DNA from: Rubrivivax gelatinosus
Lineage (GTDB): Bacteria > Pseudomonadota > Gammaproteobacteria > Burkholderiales > Burkholderiaceae_C
Direction: 5' to 3'
Length of the DNA stretch: 64,000 nt
Assembly: GCF_004340905.1 (NCBI RefSeq)
Contig: NZ_SLXD01000015.1
Location: 55,817 to 119,816, forward strand
Made by a program: the position numbers and the translations under genes. Position 1 is the stretch's first letter. Each line of letters begins with the position of its first letter. The notes beneath the pieces were generated by a model that worked only from the letters and a program-made list of their open reading frames with translations, ran no database searches and was not told where the DNA came from. Below, piece after piece: positions 1 to 9,019 of this stretch.

Positions 1-1
1 G

Positions 2-682
2 AGCGAGGACATGCCGGCGCTGAAAGTCCCCGGGTATTGTCTCAACCAAGATGGAACCTGTTATGACGAGGTCCTCCTGGACGATCTCGGGGCGCGCATC
101 GACGCGATGCCGGGTGATGCGCTGATCGTCCTCCACCAGATCGGCAGCCACGGCCCGACGTATTTCGAGCGTTATCCGCCGGAAGCCGGGACCTTCCGCC
201 CCAGCTGCGACAGCAACCAGATCCAGAAATGCAGCAACGAGGCCCTGCGCAACACCTACGACAACACCCTGGTCTACACCGACAGGATGCTCGGCAGGAC
301 CATCGACTTGCTTGAGCGCCACTCGGCAGAGCGCGACGTGGCGCTGATCTACGTCTCCGACCACGGTGAGTCGCTGGGCGAGCGCGGGATGTACCTGCAC
401 GGCACGCCCTACCTCCTCGCGCCCCGGGAGCAGACGCAGGTGCCGATGCTGATGTGGTTCTCCCCGGAGTTCCTGCGCAACGCCCGCCTCGGCATCGCCT
501 GCCTGCGCCGGAACGCGGAGCAAGGCGCCTACAGCCACGACAACCTCTACCACTCGCTGCTCGGCCTGTTCGCCGTGCAGACCCGGGTCTACGAACCCGA
601 GCTGGACCTCTTTGCCGCCTGCCGCGAGCCGGGCCCGGCTTCCCTGCCGCAGTTGGCCGGCGGCGAGGGCATCCGACCGTGA
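2..682 (+). CDS. eptA: Lipid A phosphoethanolamine transferase (EptA-like), C-terminal part
   Basis: The left window edge cuts this gene; the frame is open from base 2 and the first visible ATG (11) is internal. The visible 226 residues form the C-terminal half of the periplasmic alkaline-phosphatase-fold domain of EptA/PmrC-type enzymes, which move phosphoethanolamine from phosphatidylethanolamine to lipid A. Conserved pieces are HQIGSHGPTYFERYP (substrate and zinc region), the cysteine pairs typical of the family, and the metal-binding YVSDHGESLGERGMYLHG. The N-terminal membrane helices lie outside the window. It faces a two-component system at 712-2663, the usual neighbour of such genes. 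The family is clear; lipid A as substrate is inferred from it. Confidence 0.85.
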   Translation, partial: SEDMPALKVPGYCLNQDGTCYDEVLLDDLGARIDAMPGDALIVLHQIGSHGPTYFERYPPEAGTFRPSCDSNQIQKCSNEALRNTYDNTLVYTDRMLGRTIDLLERHSAERDVALIYVSDHGESLGERGMYLHGTPYLLAPREQTQVPMLMWFSPEFLRNARLGIACLRRNAEQGAYSHDNLYHSLLGLFAVQTRVYEPELDLFAACREPGPASLPQLAGGEGIRP

Positions 683-711
683 AATGAGCGCACGCGCGCC
701 GCCTGGCCGGC

Positions 712-1944
712 CTACGCCGCGGCCGACATCGTCAGCGTGAAGCTGCTGCCCTGGTCCGAACTCTCGACCCGCATGCACCAGCCCAGATGCTCGACGATGC
801 GCTGCACGATGGACAGACCCAGCCCTTCGCCGCTTTGGCGCGCGCCCGACACGAAGCGCTGGAACTGCTGCGGGTCGAGGGTGGGCGGCAGGCCCGGGCC
901 GGTGTCGGAGATCACCAGCGTCGTCCCCCGCTGCACGATGCGCACCTCGCCTTCGTCGGTGTACTGACAGGCGTTGCGCAGCAGGTTCCAGATGACGCTT
1001 CGTGCCAGCTCGGCATGGGTGTGCACCCGGCTGTCCAGCGGCACGTCGACGAGCAGCCGCACCGGCTTGTCCGCCAGCCAGGGCTGGCAGCGCGCCCTGC
1101 ACTCCTCGATCAGCGGGCGCAGGGCGACCTCGGTCCTGGCCAGGGTCTGCGGGTCGCGCGAGAGCAGCAGCAGACAGGCGAGCTGGCGCTGCATCTCCTG
1201 CACCGTGCGCACGATGCGCTCGGCGCTGGCCCTCAGATGGCTGTCGGCGGGCAACTGGTGCAAGACGGTCTCCGCAGCGCCGCCGATGATCGCCAGCGGC
1301 GTGCGCAGCTCGTGGCTGGCATCCCCGGCAAAACAGCGTTCACGTTGCAGGAACTGCTCCAGTTCGTCGCTGTGGCGGGCAAACGCGCGGGCCAGCACGC
1401 CGATCTCGTCGCTCGCATCCTGGAACGGCAGAGGTTTGTGCTTGTTCTGCACGGCCTCGGCCAGGCGGGTGATCGGCGCGATGACACGCGCCGAGGTCTT
1501 TCGCCCGATCCAGAACGCACACAGGATGCACGACAGGATCACCAGCAGGGCGTAGGCGTCGATGACGTGCTCGAGATACGCGTAGTGCTCGCCGTCGTGC
1601 AGCAGGTAGTAGCGCCGGCCCTCGAGCTCGAACACCTGCAGATGCCAGGCCTCGGGCAGTTGCAGCGGGTGGTAGCCGGGCGCATAGGCGCGCAGCGCCG
1701 GTGGCACGGTCTGAACGTCGTAGAACTTGCTGCCCGCCGAAATGCCCGGAGCGGCGCCTTGGGCGATGTCCGCCCGCAGGCGCCGAACCTCGTCGTGCAG
1801 GCTCTGCGAGATCACGTACGCGCGCAGATCGTCGTAGTCGAGCTGCTCCGCCGCGACGACGAACGCCATGACCGCCACCATCAGCAGCACGAACGACACG
1901 GTGATGCGCGTGCGCAGCGTCATGGGGCGCCAGCCGAGAGCCAC
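712..1944 (-). CDS. Sensor histidine kinase next to eptA
   Basis: A 410-residue inner-membrane kinase. It has a transmembrane segment at about residues 13-32, a periplasmic domain of roughly 100 residues, a second segment at about 130-147, a HAMP linker, the phosphoacceptor motif DASHELRTPL (His about 211), the N-box NLLRNACQYT and the G-boxes DTGPGLPP and GEGLGLSIV. A GTG start at 1944 is preferred because GGAGG lies 5 bases before it; the alternative ATG at 1923 has no ribosome site. It sits 23 bp after the response-regulator gene, so the two are an operon. The arrangement with eptA resembles PmrAB/ColRS-type envelope-stress systems. The signal sensed cannot be read from the sequence. Confidence 0.85.
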   Translation of the reverse strand: MALGWRPMTLRTRITVSFVLLMVAVMAFVVAAEQLDYDDLRAYVISQSLHDEVRRLRADIAQGAAPGISAGSKFYDVQTVPPALRAYAPGYHPLQLPEAWHLQVFELEGRRYYLLHDGEHYAYLEHVIDAYALLVILSCILCAFWIGRKTSARVIAPITRLAEAVQNKHKPLPFQDASDEIGVLARAFARHSDELEQFLQRERCFAGDASHELRTPLAIIGGAAETVLHQLPADSHLRASAERIVRTVQEMQRQLACLLLLSRDPQTLARTEVALRPLIEECRARCQPWLADKPVRLLVDVPLDSRVHTHAELARSVIWNLLRNACQYTDEGEVRIVQRGTTLVISDTGPGLPPTLDPQQFQRFVSGARQSGEGLGLSIVQRIVEHLGWCMRVESSDQGSSFTLTMSAAA

Positions 1945-1967
1945 GATGCCTCCGTTTTCTTCGTCGA

Positions 1968-2663
1968 TCAGTGCCGGCCGGGTGCCGGCGCCTGGGTCAG
2001 GCGCCAGCCGATGCCGTGCACGGTTTCTATCAGTGCCGGCGTGAACTTCTTGTCAAGCTGCTGCCGCAGGTCGTGAACGTGGGTGCGCAAGGCGCCGCTT
2101 TCGGGCGGCTGGTCGCCCCACAGGAGGTATTCCAGTGCCTGCTTCTTGACCACGTCCGGCGCGGCGCGCACCAGGCTCAGCAGGAGTTTGTGCGTGGTGG
2201 GCGTCAGCGCGATGGTTCGTCCCTGGCGCGAGGCCTGGGGCACGCGGGTGTCCACCTTCAAGTCCTCCCAGACCAGCGTGCCCTGCACCTGCCGTCCCTG
2301 GGCACGGCGCACCAGCGCCTTGATGCGGGCGTCCAGCTCCATCAGCGAGAAGGGCTTGACCAGATAGTCGTCGGCGCCCAGCGCAAAACCCTCGATGCGG
2401 TCTTCGACCGGGTCGCGAGCGGTCAGCATCAGCACCGGCACGGGATTCTGGAACTCCTCCCGCAGCCTGCGGCACAGCGTCATGCCGTCCAGCCGCGGCA
2501 GCATCAGGTCCAGCAGGACCGCGTCGTAATCGTTGCGTGTCGCCATGCGCAGGCCGGCAAGGCCATCGCGCGCGTCATCCAGCACGTAACCCAGGGGTTC
2601 GAAGAAACCGTAGAGATTGGCGACCAGCTCGGGGTTGTCTTCGATGATCAGCAGGCGTGTCAT
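1968..2663 (-). CDS. OmpR/PhoB-family response regulator
   Basis: A 231-residue regulator with an N-terminal receiver (acidic pair IIEDN, phosphoacceptor Asp in LLDLMLPRLDG, conserved Thr in MLTARD and Lys in YLVKPFS) and a C-terminal winged-helix DNA-binding domain ending ETVHGIGWRL. It is the first gene of the operon with the kinase downstream. By context it probably controls the convergent eptA-like gene and other envelope-modification genes. No binding site was identified. Family assignment is firm; the regulon is inferred. Confidence 0.9.
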   Translation of the reverse strand: MTRLLIIEDNPELVANLYGFFEPLGYVLDDARDGLAGLRMATRNDYDAVLLDLMLPRLDGMTLCRRLREEFQNPVPVLMLTARDPVEDRIEGFALGADDYLVKPFSLMELDARIKALVRRAQGRQVQGTLVWEDLKVDTRVPQASRQGRTIALTPTTHKLLLSLVRAAPDVVKKQALEYLLWGDQPPESGALRTHVHDLRQQLDKKFTPALIETVHGIGWRLTQAPAPGRH

Positions 2664-2721
2664 GGGTCATCGGGGGTTGGGCGCCGAGAACGGTCGATGC
2701 GGGCGATCCGCGAGACCGAAC

Positions 2722-3366
2722 TCAGGGTGCAGCCGCCGCGCCGGCCGCCGCGGCCTTGGCCGCCTCGACCCTGGCCGCCTCGATGTCCGCACACCGCTCC
2801 TCGCCGCCGCAGACGCGGCTGCGCACGTAGCGCTGCACGAGGACGAAGAAGCGGTCGTAGAAGCTGCCGGCCGGGATCGTCAGGCTGCCGACCTTGACCA
2901 GCGAGTCGTCCGACGAGGACAGCGGGATCGACAGCGAGCCCACCGGCAGCCCGACGCTGGCCGAAGACGAGGCCTTCTTCAGCGCGTAACGGTCCTGCAC
3001 GGCGTTGACGAAAGCCGTCGTCGAGGCCTTGTCGAAGGGATCCGGCGCACAGGTCACGGTGAAGGTGATCTGCACGTGGATGTCGCCGTCGGGCTGGAAG
3101 CGCTTGTTGCCGACGACGAGTTCGGGCGTCGCCGAGGTGACGACGTAGCCCTGGCTCAGCAGCGCCAGCCGCGAGGCCTCGCAGGTCGTCGGCGCGTCGG
3201 CCTCGAACTGGCGCGAATAGGTCTCGTCGGACTTGAAGTGCTCGTTCTGGTAGACCGTGGTGGCGATCTTGTTCGGGGTGCTGCAGCCGGCGACGGCGGC
3301 TGCGAGCAGCATCGTGGCGAAGGCCCCGGCCCGACGGCGGGCCGGCAGCGGCGAATACATGGTCAT
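2722..3366 (-). CDS. DUF2242 family outer-membrane lipoprotein
   Basis: A 214-residue protein with a lipoprotein signal peptide (LLAAAVAGC, lipid-attachment Cys about 27). It matches what I recall of the DUF2242 family: an early CEASRLALLSQGYVV segment, then a central DKASTTAFVNAVQDRYALKK stretch, then SSSDDSLVKV followed by TIPAGSFYDRFF. Function is unknown. The C-terminus is an Ala-rich tail with two extra cysteines. The start is the first of two near-adjacent ATGs (3366; the other is 3360). It stands alone between the two-component operon and a divergent alcohol dehydrogenase. Confidence 0.75.
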   Translation of the reverse strand: MTMYSPLPARRRAGAFATMLLAAAVAGCSTPNKIATTVYQNEHFKSDETYSRQFEADAPTTCEASRLALLSQGYVVTSATPELVVGNKRFQPDGDIHVQITFTVTCAPDPFDKASTTAFVNAVQDRYALKKASSSASVGLPVGSLSIPLSSSDDSLVKVGSLTIPAGSFYDRFFVLVQRYVRSRVCGGEERCADIEAARVEAAKAAAAGAAAAP

Positions 3367-3504
3367 CGTGGTCAAACGTCCCCGCACGGCGATCGGTTGT
3401 CCCGACCGGGACGCGGGCTCGCCTCGGCCGCTATCGTACGGGTGCCGCGTGACGGCCCCGCCGACCGTGGCCCCATCCGCCCCACCCTCGCACCAGGAGC
3501 CGCC

Positions 3505-4554
3505 ATGCCCACGATCCAGGCCTATGCCGCGCAGGACGCCAGCGCCCCGCTCGGCGCGTTCACGATCGAACGCCGCGAACCCGGCCCCGAGGACGTGCAG
3601 ATCCGCATCCTCTGGTGCGGTGTCTGCCACTCCGACCTGCACACCGCGCGCAACGAGTGGAAGAACACGCTCTACCCCTCGGTGCCCGGCCACGAGATCG
3701 TCGGCCGCGTCAGCGCCGTCGGCTCGGCGGTGACGAAGTTCAAGGTCGGCGACCTGGCCGGCGTCGGCTGCATGGTCGACAGCTGCGGCCACTGCCCGTC
3801 CTGCGCCGAAGGCGAGGAGCAGTACTGCGACAGCGGCTTCACCGGCACCTACAACGGACCGGTGTTCGGCGGCGAGAACACCTTCGGCGGCTACTCGCAG
3901 AGCATCGTCGTCAGGCAGTCCTTCGTGCTGCGCATCGGCCACCCCGAGTCGCAACTGGCCGGCGTCGCGCCGCTGCTGTGCGCCGGCATCACGACCTGGT
4001 CGCCGCTGCGCCAGTGGGAGGCCGGCCCGGGCAGGAAGGTCGGCATCGTCGGCCTGGGCGGCCTGGGCCACATGGGCGTCAAGCTCGCGCACGCGCTGGG
4101 TGCGCACGTCGTGCTGTTCACCACCTCGCCGGACAAGATCGCCGACGGCCATCGCCTGGGCGCCGATGAAGTCGTGGTCTCGAAGGACCCGGAGCAGATG
4201 CGCCGCCAGGCCGGCCGGCTGGACTTCATCCTCAACACGGTGGCCGCGCCGCACGACCTGAACGCCTTCCTCGCGCTGCTCAAGCGCGACGGCACGATGA
4301 CGCTGGTCGGTGCACCGGCCGAGCGCCACCCCTCGCCCGACGTCTTCGCGCTGATCTTCAAGCGCCGCCGCCTGGGCGGCTCGCTGATCGGCGGCATCCG
4401 CGAGACGCAGCAGATGCTGGACTTCTGCGCCCAGCACGGCATCGTCAGCGACACCGAGACGATCCGCATGGACCAGATCAACACCGCCTACGAGCGCATG
4501 CTCAGGAGCGACGTGCGCTACCGCTTCGTCGTCGACATGGCGACGCTGGGCTGA
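3505..4554 (+). CDS. Zinc-dependent NAD(P) alcohol dehydrogenase (YahK/cinnamyl-alcohol type)
   Basis: A 349-residue medium-chain dehydrogenase. Catalytic zinc ligands are in CGVCHSD and GHEIVG; the structural-zinc cysteines are in CGHCPSCAEGEEQYC; the dinucleotide fold is GLGGLGHMGVKLA. Length and motifs fit NADP-dependent aldehyde reductases/alcohol dehydrogenases of the YahK group. The ATG at 3505 follows AGGAG at a good distance; longer in-frame extension upstream has no coding character. It is monocistronic and converges tightly on the helicase gene, whose stop lies 7 bp away. Substrate range is not predictable beyond aldehydes and primary alcohols. Confidence 0.9.
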   Translation: MPTIQAYAAQDASAPLGAFTIERREPGPEDVQIRILWCGVCHSDLHTARNEWKNTLYPSVPGHEIVGRVSAVGSAVTKFKVGDLAGVGCMVDSCGHCPSCAEGEEQYCDSGFTGTYNGPVFGGENTFGGYSQSIVVRQSFVLRIGHPESQLAGVAPLLCAGITTWSPLRQWEAGPGRKVGIVGLGGLGHMGVKLAHALGAHVVLFTTSPDKIADGHRLGADEVVVSKDPEQMRRQAGRLDFILNTVAAPHDLNAFLALLKRDGTMTLVGAPAERHPSPDVFALIFKRRRLGGSLIGGIRETQQMLDFCAQHGIVSDTETIRMDQINTAYERMLRSDVRYRFVVDMATLG

Positions 4555-4560
4555 CAGCGT

Positions 4561-6573
4561 TCAGCGCCCGGCGGCACGTGCCCTGGCGCGCCAGAAGCCG
4601 GCGTCGATCTCCTGCTCCGCGCCGGTGCGCTCGTTGGCCAGCCAGAAACGGCTGCCGTCGGGCGCGATGCGTTGCACCTCGCCGACGTGGCGCCCGGCGC
4701 GCACACGCCGGCCGGCGATGCCGGCCGGGAAGTCCGGCGCGCGCGCCAGCTCCAGCAGGTCGGCCGCCTCGCGCGTGTCGCCGGCCAGGCGCAGCCGGCG
4801 CACGATCGGCGCCAGCAGCGGGTTGGCGCGGTCGGCCGGCGACAGCCACAGCATCACCTTGGCCTGGGCGCGGCTCAGCGCGACGTTGACCAGGCGCGCC
4901 GCTTCCTCGGTCTGCAGAAAGGGCTGGCCGCCGTCGGCCGGGTCGAACAGCACCGCGGCGGCCTCGCTGCCCTGGGCCCGGTGCACGGTGCTGACGCGCA
5001 CGCCGGCCACGCCGGCGGCTTCCAGCCGTTGACGGATCAGCGCGCGCTGGGCGCGAAACGGCGTCAGCACGACGATCTCGTGCGCCTGCCAGGTACCGCC
5101 GGCCAGCGCGTCGGCCACCAGCGCGACGATCGCCTCGGCCGACTCGGGCCGCACCGGCCCGCGCCAGGCCGCCGACCAGCCGCCGTCGCGCGCCACCGGC
5201 TCGACGTGCACGTGAACGTCCTCGCCGGCCGGACCCAGCACGCGCCGGCGCGCCGCCTGCCAGCCGGGCGAGGCCTCGGCGTCGGCGGCGACACGCAGCG
5301 CACCGTCGTAATAGAGGTCGCCGACCAGCGCGCCGATCGCCGCGGCCATGCGCGACTGCTCGTCCAGCAGCACGACCGAAGGCGAGCGCCGCGGCATCGC
5401 CGCGAACGGCGAACGCCCCAGCCAGCGCCGCGCCTCGCGCTCGGGCGCACGCTGCACCGGCGACAGCTGGCTCGGGTCGCCGGCGAACAGGCAGCGCCTG
5501 CCCAGCGGCATCAGCGCCAGCGCCTGGGCCAGCGGCACCTGGCTGGCCTCGTCGAAGACGATCAGCTCGAACGGCGGCGCGCCGTCGTCGGCCAGTTCAC
5601 GCAAGGTCTTCAGCGTCGCGACGGCGCGCGCCGTCGTCATCGCCGCCAGCCGGCTGGCGCGCAGCACGGCCAGCGAGGCGGCCCGAAGCTCGTTGCGCAG
5701 CTCGGCGACGCGCCGGCTCCAGGCCTCCAGCGCTTCCAGGTCGCGCGCCGGGGGGCGTTCGGACTCGGCACGCGCCAGGCGGGCCAGCAGCGCCCGGTCG
5801 GCGTTCGGGATCAGGTGCTCGCGGCCTTCGTACAGCGCCGGGTTGAAGCGCGTGCCGAGGCGGCGCACTGTCTCGCGCCAGCGTTCGCGGCGGCCCTTCT
5901 CCAGCGCCTTGTCGACGGCAACGGTGGCCAGGTCGACGGCCTGGTTGGTCGTCGACAGCAGCAGCACACGCGCTTCGGGCTCGGCGTCCAGCGTCTCGGC
6001 CAGCAGCACGCCCAGCGTCGTCGTCTTGCCGGTGCCCGGCGGGCCCCAGAGAAAGCTGCCGGTCCAGCGAGGCAGCGCCAGCGCCTGGCGCTGGGCCGCG
6101 CGCAGCCAGCGAAACGGCGCGCCGGTCAGCGCCGGCGCGGCGGTCTCGGCCGGCCGGGACAGCACGGCCTCGCATTCGAGGGCCCGCGCCGCCCACTCGC
6201 CGTCGTCCCAGGCGGCGACCAGCGCGTCGAGGAAACGCGGCGGGTAGACGCGGATCAGCCGCCCCGGCCCGGGCGGCGGACCGCTGGCGTTGTGCAGGAT
6301 CAGCTGGTCGTCCTCGACGACGACCGCCAGCACCGCGGCAGCGCCCTTGTGCGGCTCGCCCCACCAGGCCGAGGCGCCGTCCAGGCTCTCGTCGAGCAGC
6401 GCCTGCGCCGAGGCGGCACCCGGCCGCTGGCCCTCGGCATAGACGTAGCCGGCCTCGAGCGTGACGCGCCACAGCGCGCCGTCGCGCTCCAGGCGCTCGA
6501 CCTTGAAGTCGAAGTAGGACGGCGTGGCGGCCTGTTCGGCGGCCAGCGCGGCGCGGATCTCGGCAAGACTCAT
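4561..6573 (-). CDS. Superfamily 1 helicase (AAA_11/AAA_12, UPF1/Dna2-like)
   Basis: A 670-residue single-polypeptide helicase. After an N-terminal domain of about 160 residues come Walker A GPPGTGKTTT (about 177-186), Walker B DEASQ, motif III FAGDPSQLSP, the late motifs STVHRAQGSEAAAVLF and VALSRAQAKVMLW, then about 60 C-terminal residues of unassigned character. These are the hallmarks of the SF1B (UPF1/Dna2-like) group, acting on DNA or RNA. No nuclease cysteines are visible. It is a single gene with no partner that would fix its role; general nucleic-acid repair or processing is the default inference. Confidence 0.8.
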   Translation of the reverse strand: MSLAEIRAALAAEQAATPSYFDFKVERLERDGALWRVTLEAGYVYAEGQRPGAASAQALLDESLDGASAWWGEPHKGAAAVLAVVVEDDQLILHNASGPPPGPGRLIRVYPPRFLDALVAAWDDGEWAARALECEAVLSRPAETAAPALTGAPFRWLRAAQRQALALPRWTGSFLWGPPGTGKTTTLGVLLAETLDAEPEARVLLLSTTNQAVDLATVAVDKALEKGRRERWRETVRRLGTRFNPALYEGREHLIPNADRALLARLARAESERPPARDLEALEAWSRRVAELRNELRAASLAVLRASRLAAMTTARAVATLKTLRELADDGAPPFELIVFDEASQVPLAQALALMPLGRRCLFAGDPSQLSPVQRAPEREARRWLGRSPFAAMPRRSPSVVLLDEQSRMAAAIGALVGDLYYDGALRVAADAEASPGWQAARRRVLGPAGEDVHVHVEPVARDGGWSAAWRGPVRPESAEAIVALVADALAGGTWQAHEIVVLTPFRAQRALIRQRLEAAGVAGVRVSTVHRAQGSEAAAVLFDPADGGQPFLQTEEAARLVNVALSRAQAKVMLWLSPADRANPLLAPIVRRLRLAGDTREAADLLELARAPDFPAGIAGRRVRAGRHVGEVQRIAPDGSRFWLANERTGAEQEIDAGFWRARARAAGR

Positions 6574-6691
6574 GCGGTGGGCGACGGCGGCAGGCGCGCC
6601 GGCGGCACGCTGCGGGGGCGCGATTGTTCCTCAGTGCGGCCGTTGACGGCGATCCAGCACGGGAACCGGGCCCTCGGCGATGATCCCGCCG

Positions 6692-7282
6692 ATGACGAAC
6701 AAACCCCTGATCACCCTGCTGCTGGCCGCGGCCTGCTCCACGGCCGGCGCCGGCGCCCCCACGGCCACCGCGCCGACCGCCACCGAAACCCCGGCCGCCG
6801 CCGGCGCGCTGCGCACCATCGACCGACTGGACGTGCCGCGTTACCTCGGCACCTGGTACGAGGTCGCACGTTTCCCCAACCGCTTCCAGCGCCAGTGCGT
6901 CGCCGACACCAGCGCGAACTACACGCTGCGCGAGGACGGCACGCTGCAGGTGCGCAACCGCTGCCGGCTGGCCGACGGCACGATGGACGAGGCGCTGGGC
7001 CAGGCGCGCCAGGTCGGCGGGCCCGAGTCGCCGACGCTGAAGGTGCGGTTCGCGCCCGAGTGGCTGTCCTGGCTGCCTTTCGTCTGGGGCGACTACTGGA
7101 TCGTCGACCTCGACGCCGACTACACGCTGGTGGCGATCACCGACCCGCGCCGCGCCTACGCCTGGGTGCTGTCGCGCACGCCGCAGGTCGAGCCGGCGCG
7201 CTACGAGGCGCTGATGCAGCGCCTGCGCGCGCAGGGGCTGGACGTCGGGCTGTTCGCGCGCTCGCCGCAGACGGCGCGCTGA
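6692..7282 (+). CDS. blc: Lipocalin, Blc-like outer-membrane lipoprotein
   Basis: A 196-residue bacterial lipocalin with the GxW motif in YLGTWYEVARFPNRFQ and the strand NYTLREDGTLQVRNRC. The N-terminus MTNKPLITLLLAAAC reads as a lipoprotein signal peptide with the acylated Cys at about 15, as in E. coli Blc, which binds lysophospholipids and fatty acids at the outer membrane. I prefer the ATG at 6692 over 6680 because it gives the cleaner signal peptide. C-terminal ALMQRLRAQGLDV is also typical of the family. It lies alone between two convergent or divergent neighbours. Confidence 0.85.
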   Translation: MTNKPLITLLLAAACSTAGAGAPTATAPTATETPAAAGALRTIDRLDVPRYLGTWYEVARFPNRFQRQCVADTSANYTLREDGTLQVRNRCRLADGTMDEALGQARQVGGPESPTLKVRFAPEWLSWLPFVWGDYWIVDLDADYTLVAITDPRRAYAWVLSRTPQVEPARYEALMQRLRAQGLDVGLFARSPQTAR

Positions 7283-7300
7283 ACCGGGCCGGGCGCGCGC

Positions 7301-7636
7301 TCAGCCGCCGCGCCCGCGCATCGCCAGCAGCGGCCAGGCGAAGGCCAGCACGGCGGCACCGGCACCCGCGGCGATGGCCAGCAGGTTGGCCCAGTCGACC
7401 CAGTAGGCCAGTTCGCCCAGCGACGATCGTGTGAGCGAGGGCACCGCCAGGAAGGCGAGTACCAGGCCGGCCAGCCCCGCCAGCGCCGCCGGGCGCAGCG
7501 CGGCCGCCCAGCGGCGCGGCTGCCGTGCGGCCGCCACCAGCACCAGCAGCCAGGCGAGGGCAGCCGCGGCGACCCCCGGCCAGACGTCCAGCACGATCTC
7601 CCAGACGATGTTCGCGGCGAGCCAGATCTCGTACAT
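7301..7636 (-). CDS. Small integral membrane protein of unknown function
   Basis: A 111-residue protein with three or four hydrophobic segments (about residues 20-38, 46-64 and 80-104) and a short Arg/Gly tail. I do not recognise a family. It follows the sulfide:quinone-reductase-like gene by only 12 bp in the same direction, so it is probably the last gene of that operon and may anchor or serve the oxidoreductase at the inner membrane. That role is inferred from position alone. Confidence 0.6.
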   Translation of the reverse strand: MYEIWLAANIVWEIVLDVWPGVAAAALAWLLVLVAAARQPRRWAAALRPAALAGLAGLVLAFLAVPSLTRSSLGELAYWVDWANLLAIAAGAGAAVLAFAWPLLAMRGRGG

Positions 7637-7648
7637 GGTGTTCTCCGT

Positions 7649-8986
7649 TCAGACGCGGCCCTTGAGCACCGACAGGTACGCGGGCTTGAGCAGCCGCACC
7701 TTCATCAACCAGGCGAAGTAGCTGTCCTGCAGCGGCTCGATCATCGGCAGCGACGGCGTCAGCCGGCCTTCGTAGTCGAACTCGATGAGCATCGCCGAGC
7801 CTTCGCGCGTGATCAGCGGGCACGAGGTGTAGCCGTCGAACACGGCGTCGGGCTCGGCGCCGGCGATCAGCTGCACCAGGTTGTGCACGACCACCGGGGC
7901 CGACTTCTTCACCGTCGCCGCGGTCTTGCCGCGCGGCGTGCCGTTGATGTCGCCGACGCCGAAGACGTTGGCGTAGCGGCGGTGGCGCAGCGTCGTCTTG
8001 TCGACCTCCAGCCAGCCGCCGGCGGCGAACGGGCCGTCCTTGCAGGCCAGGTCGCTGTTCCTGACGACGTCGGGCGCACGCATCGGCGGCACGACGTGCA
8101 GGAAGTCGTAGCCGCGTTCGGTGCGGCGGCCGTCGGCGCCGACGAAACTCGCGCGCTGCGCGCCGATGTCCACCGCGGCCAGCCGCTGCCCGGTCTCGAC
8201 GGCGATGCCCAGCTGCTGCCAGCGCTCGAGCACGTTGTCGTTGACCGGCTTGACGCCGAAGACGTTCTTCGGCGCCGACATGAACGTCACCCGGCTGCGC
8301 TCCAGCGTGCCGGCCTGGCGCAGCCGGTCGCGCAGCATGAAGGTGGTCTTCAGCGGCGCGCCGGCGCATTTGAGCGGCGTCGCCGGCAGCGTCATCAAGG
8401 CTTCGCCGCCGCGTTCGGCGAACTCGCGCATCGCGCTCCAGGTGGCCTCGGCGGCCTGCGGGCCGTTGTAGACGCTGGCCAGCCCGTGGCGGCCGATCGC
8501 GGTGACGTCCATGCCTTCGATCTGGTCGTAGTCCAGGTGCACGCCGGTGGCCACGACGAGGTAGTCGTAGGCGATGCGCCGGCCGCCGGCGGTGACGAGG
8601 CTGTTGGACGCCGGGTCGAACTCGGCCACCATGTCGTGCACCCACTCGACACCCTCGGGGTGGAAGTCGGCATTGCGGTCGCGCACCTTGGACACCGGCC
8701 ACACGCCGGTGGCCACCAGCGTGTAGCCCGGCTGGTAGTTGTGTTCTTCCTTGCGGTCGACGAGGGTGATGCGCACACCGTCCAGCGCCGCGCTCAGGCG
8801 GTTGGCGACCGCGATGCCACCCAGGCCGCTGCCGGCGATGACGACGTGGGCGCGCGTCGGCAGGCGCGCGGCCGCGGCCGGCCGCGGGTTCAGCGCGGCG
8901 GCGGCCGGGAGCAGCGCGGCAGCGGCCAGCCAGCGACGGCGGTCGGCGTCGGGGGCCTGGCGCGGCAGGCTCGGGGGATGGTTCAC
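7649..8986 (-). CDS. FAD-dependent sulfide:quinone oxidoreductase-like protein with export signal
   Basis: A 445-residue flavoprotein. A Tat-like leader (RRRWLAAAALLPAAAA) precedes the FAD-binding VVIAGSGLGGIAVANRL. The motif PLKCAGAPLKT and further cysteines in SDLACKDG and YTSCPLITR match the redox cysteine pattern of sulfide:quinone oxidoreductases and flavocytochrome c sulfide dehydrogenase flavoproteins. The likely reaction is oxidation of sulfide, with electrons passed to quinone or a cytochrome. I chose GTG at 8986 because GAGGAG precedes it; the ATG at 9013 lacks such a site. It lies downstream of 9020-9535 in one operon behind a palindromic operator at 9551-9572. Confidence 0.8.
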   Translation of the reverse strand: MNHPPSLPRQAPDADRRRWLAAAALLPAAAALNPRPAAAARLPTRAHVVIAGSGLGGIAVANRLSAALDGVRITLVDRKEEHNYQPGYTLVATGVWPVSKVRDRNADFHPEGVEWVHDMVAEFDPASNSLVTAGGRRIAYDYLVVATGVHLDYDQIEGMDVTAIGRHGLASVYNGPQAAEATWSAMREFAERGGEALMTLPATPLKCAGAPLKTTFMLRDRLRQAGTLERSRVTFMSAPKNVFGVKPVNDNVLERWQQLGIAVETGQRLAAVDIGAQRASFVGADGRRTERGYDFLHVVPPMRAPDVVRNSDLACKDGPFAAGGWLEVDKTTLRHRRYANVFGVGDINGTPRGKTAATVKKSAPVVVHNLVQLIAGAEPDAVFDGYTSCPLITREGSAMLIEFDYEGRLTPSLPMIEPLQDSYFAWLMKVRLLKPAYLSVLKGRV

Positions 8987-9019
8987 GGTGTCTCCTCTCG
9001 TCTTGGCATGCACGCCGGC

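Noticed and set aside
4672..7434. A 920-codon open frame on the plus strand
   Set aside because: Antisense to the helicase gene, whose motifs are all present on the minus strand.
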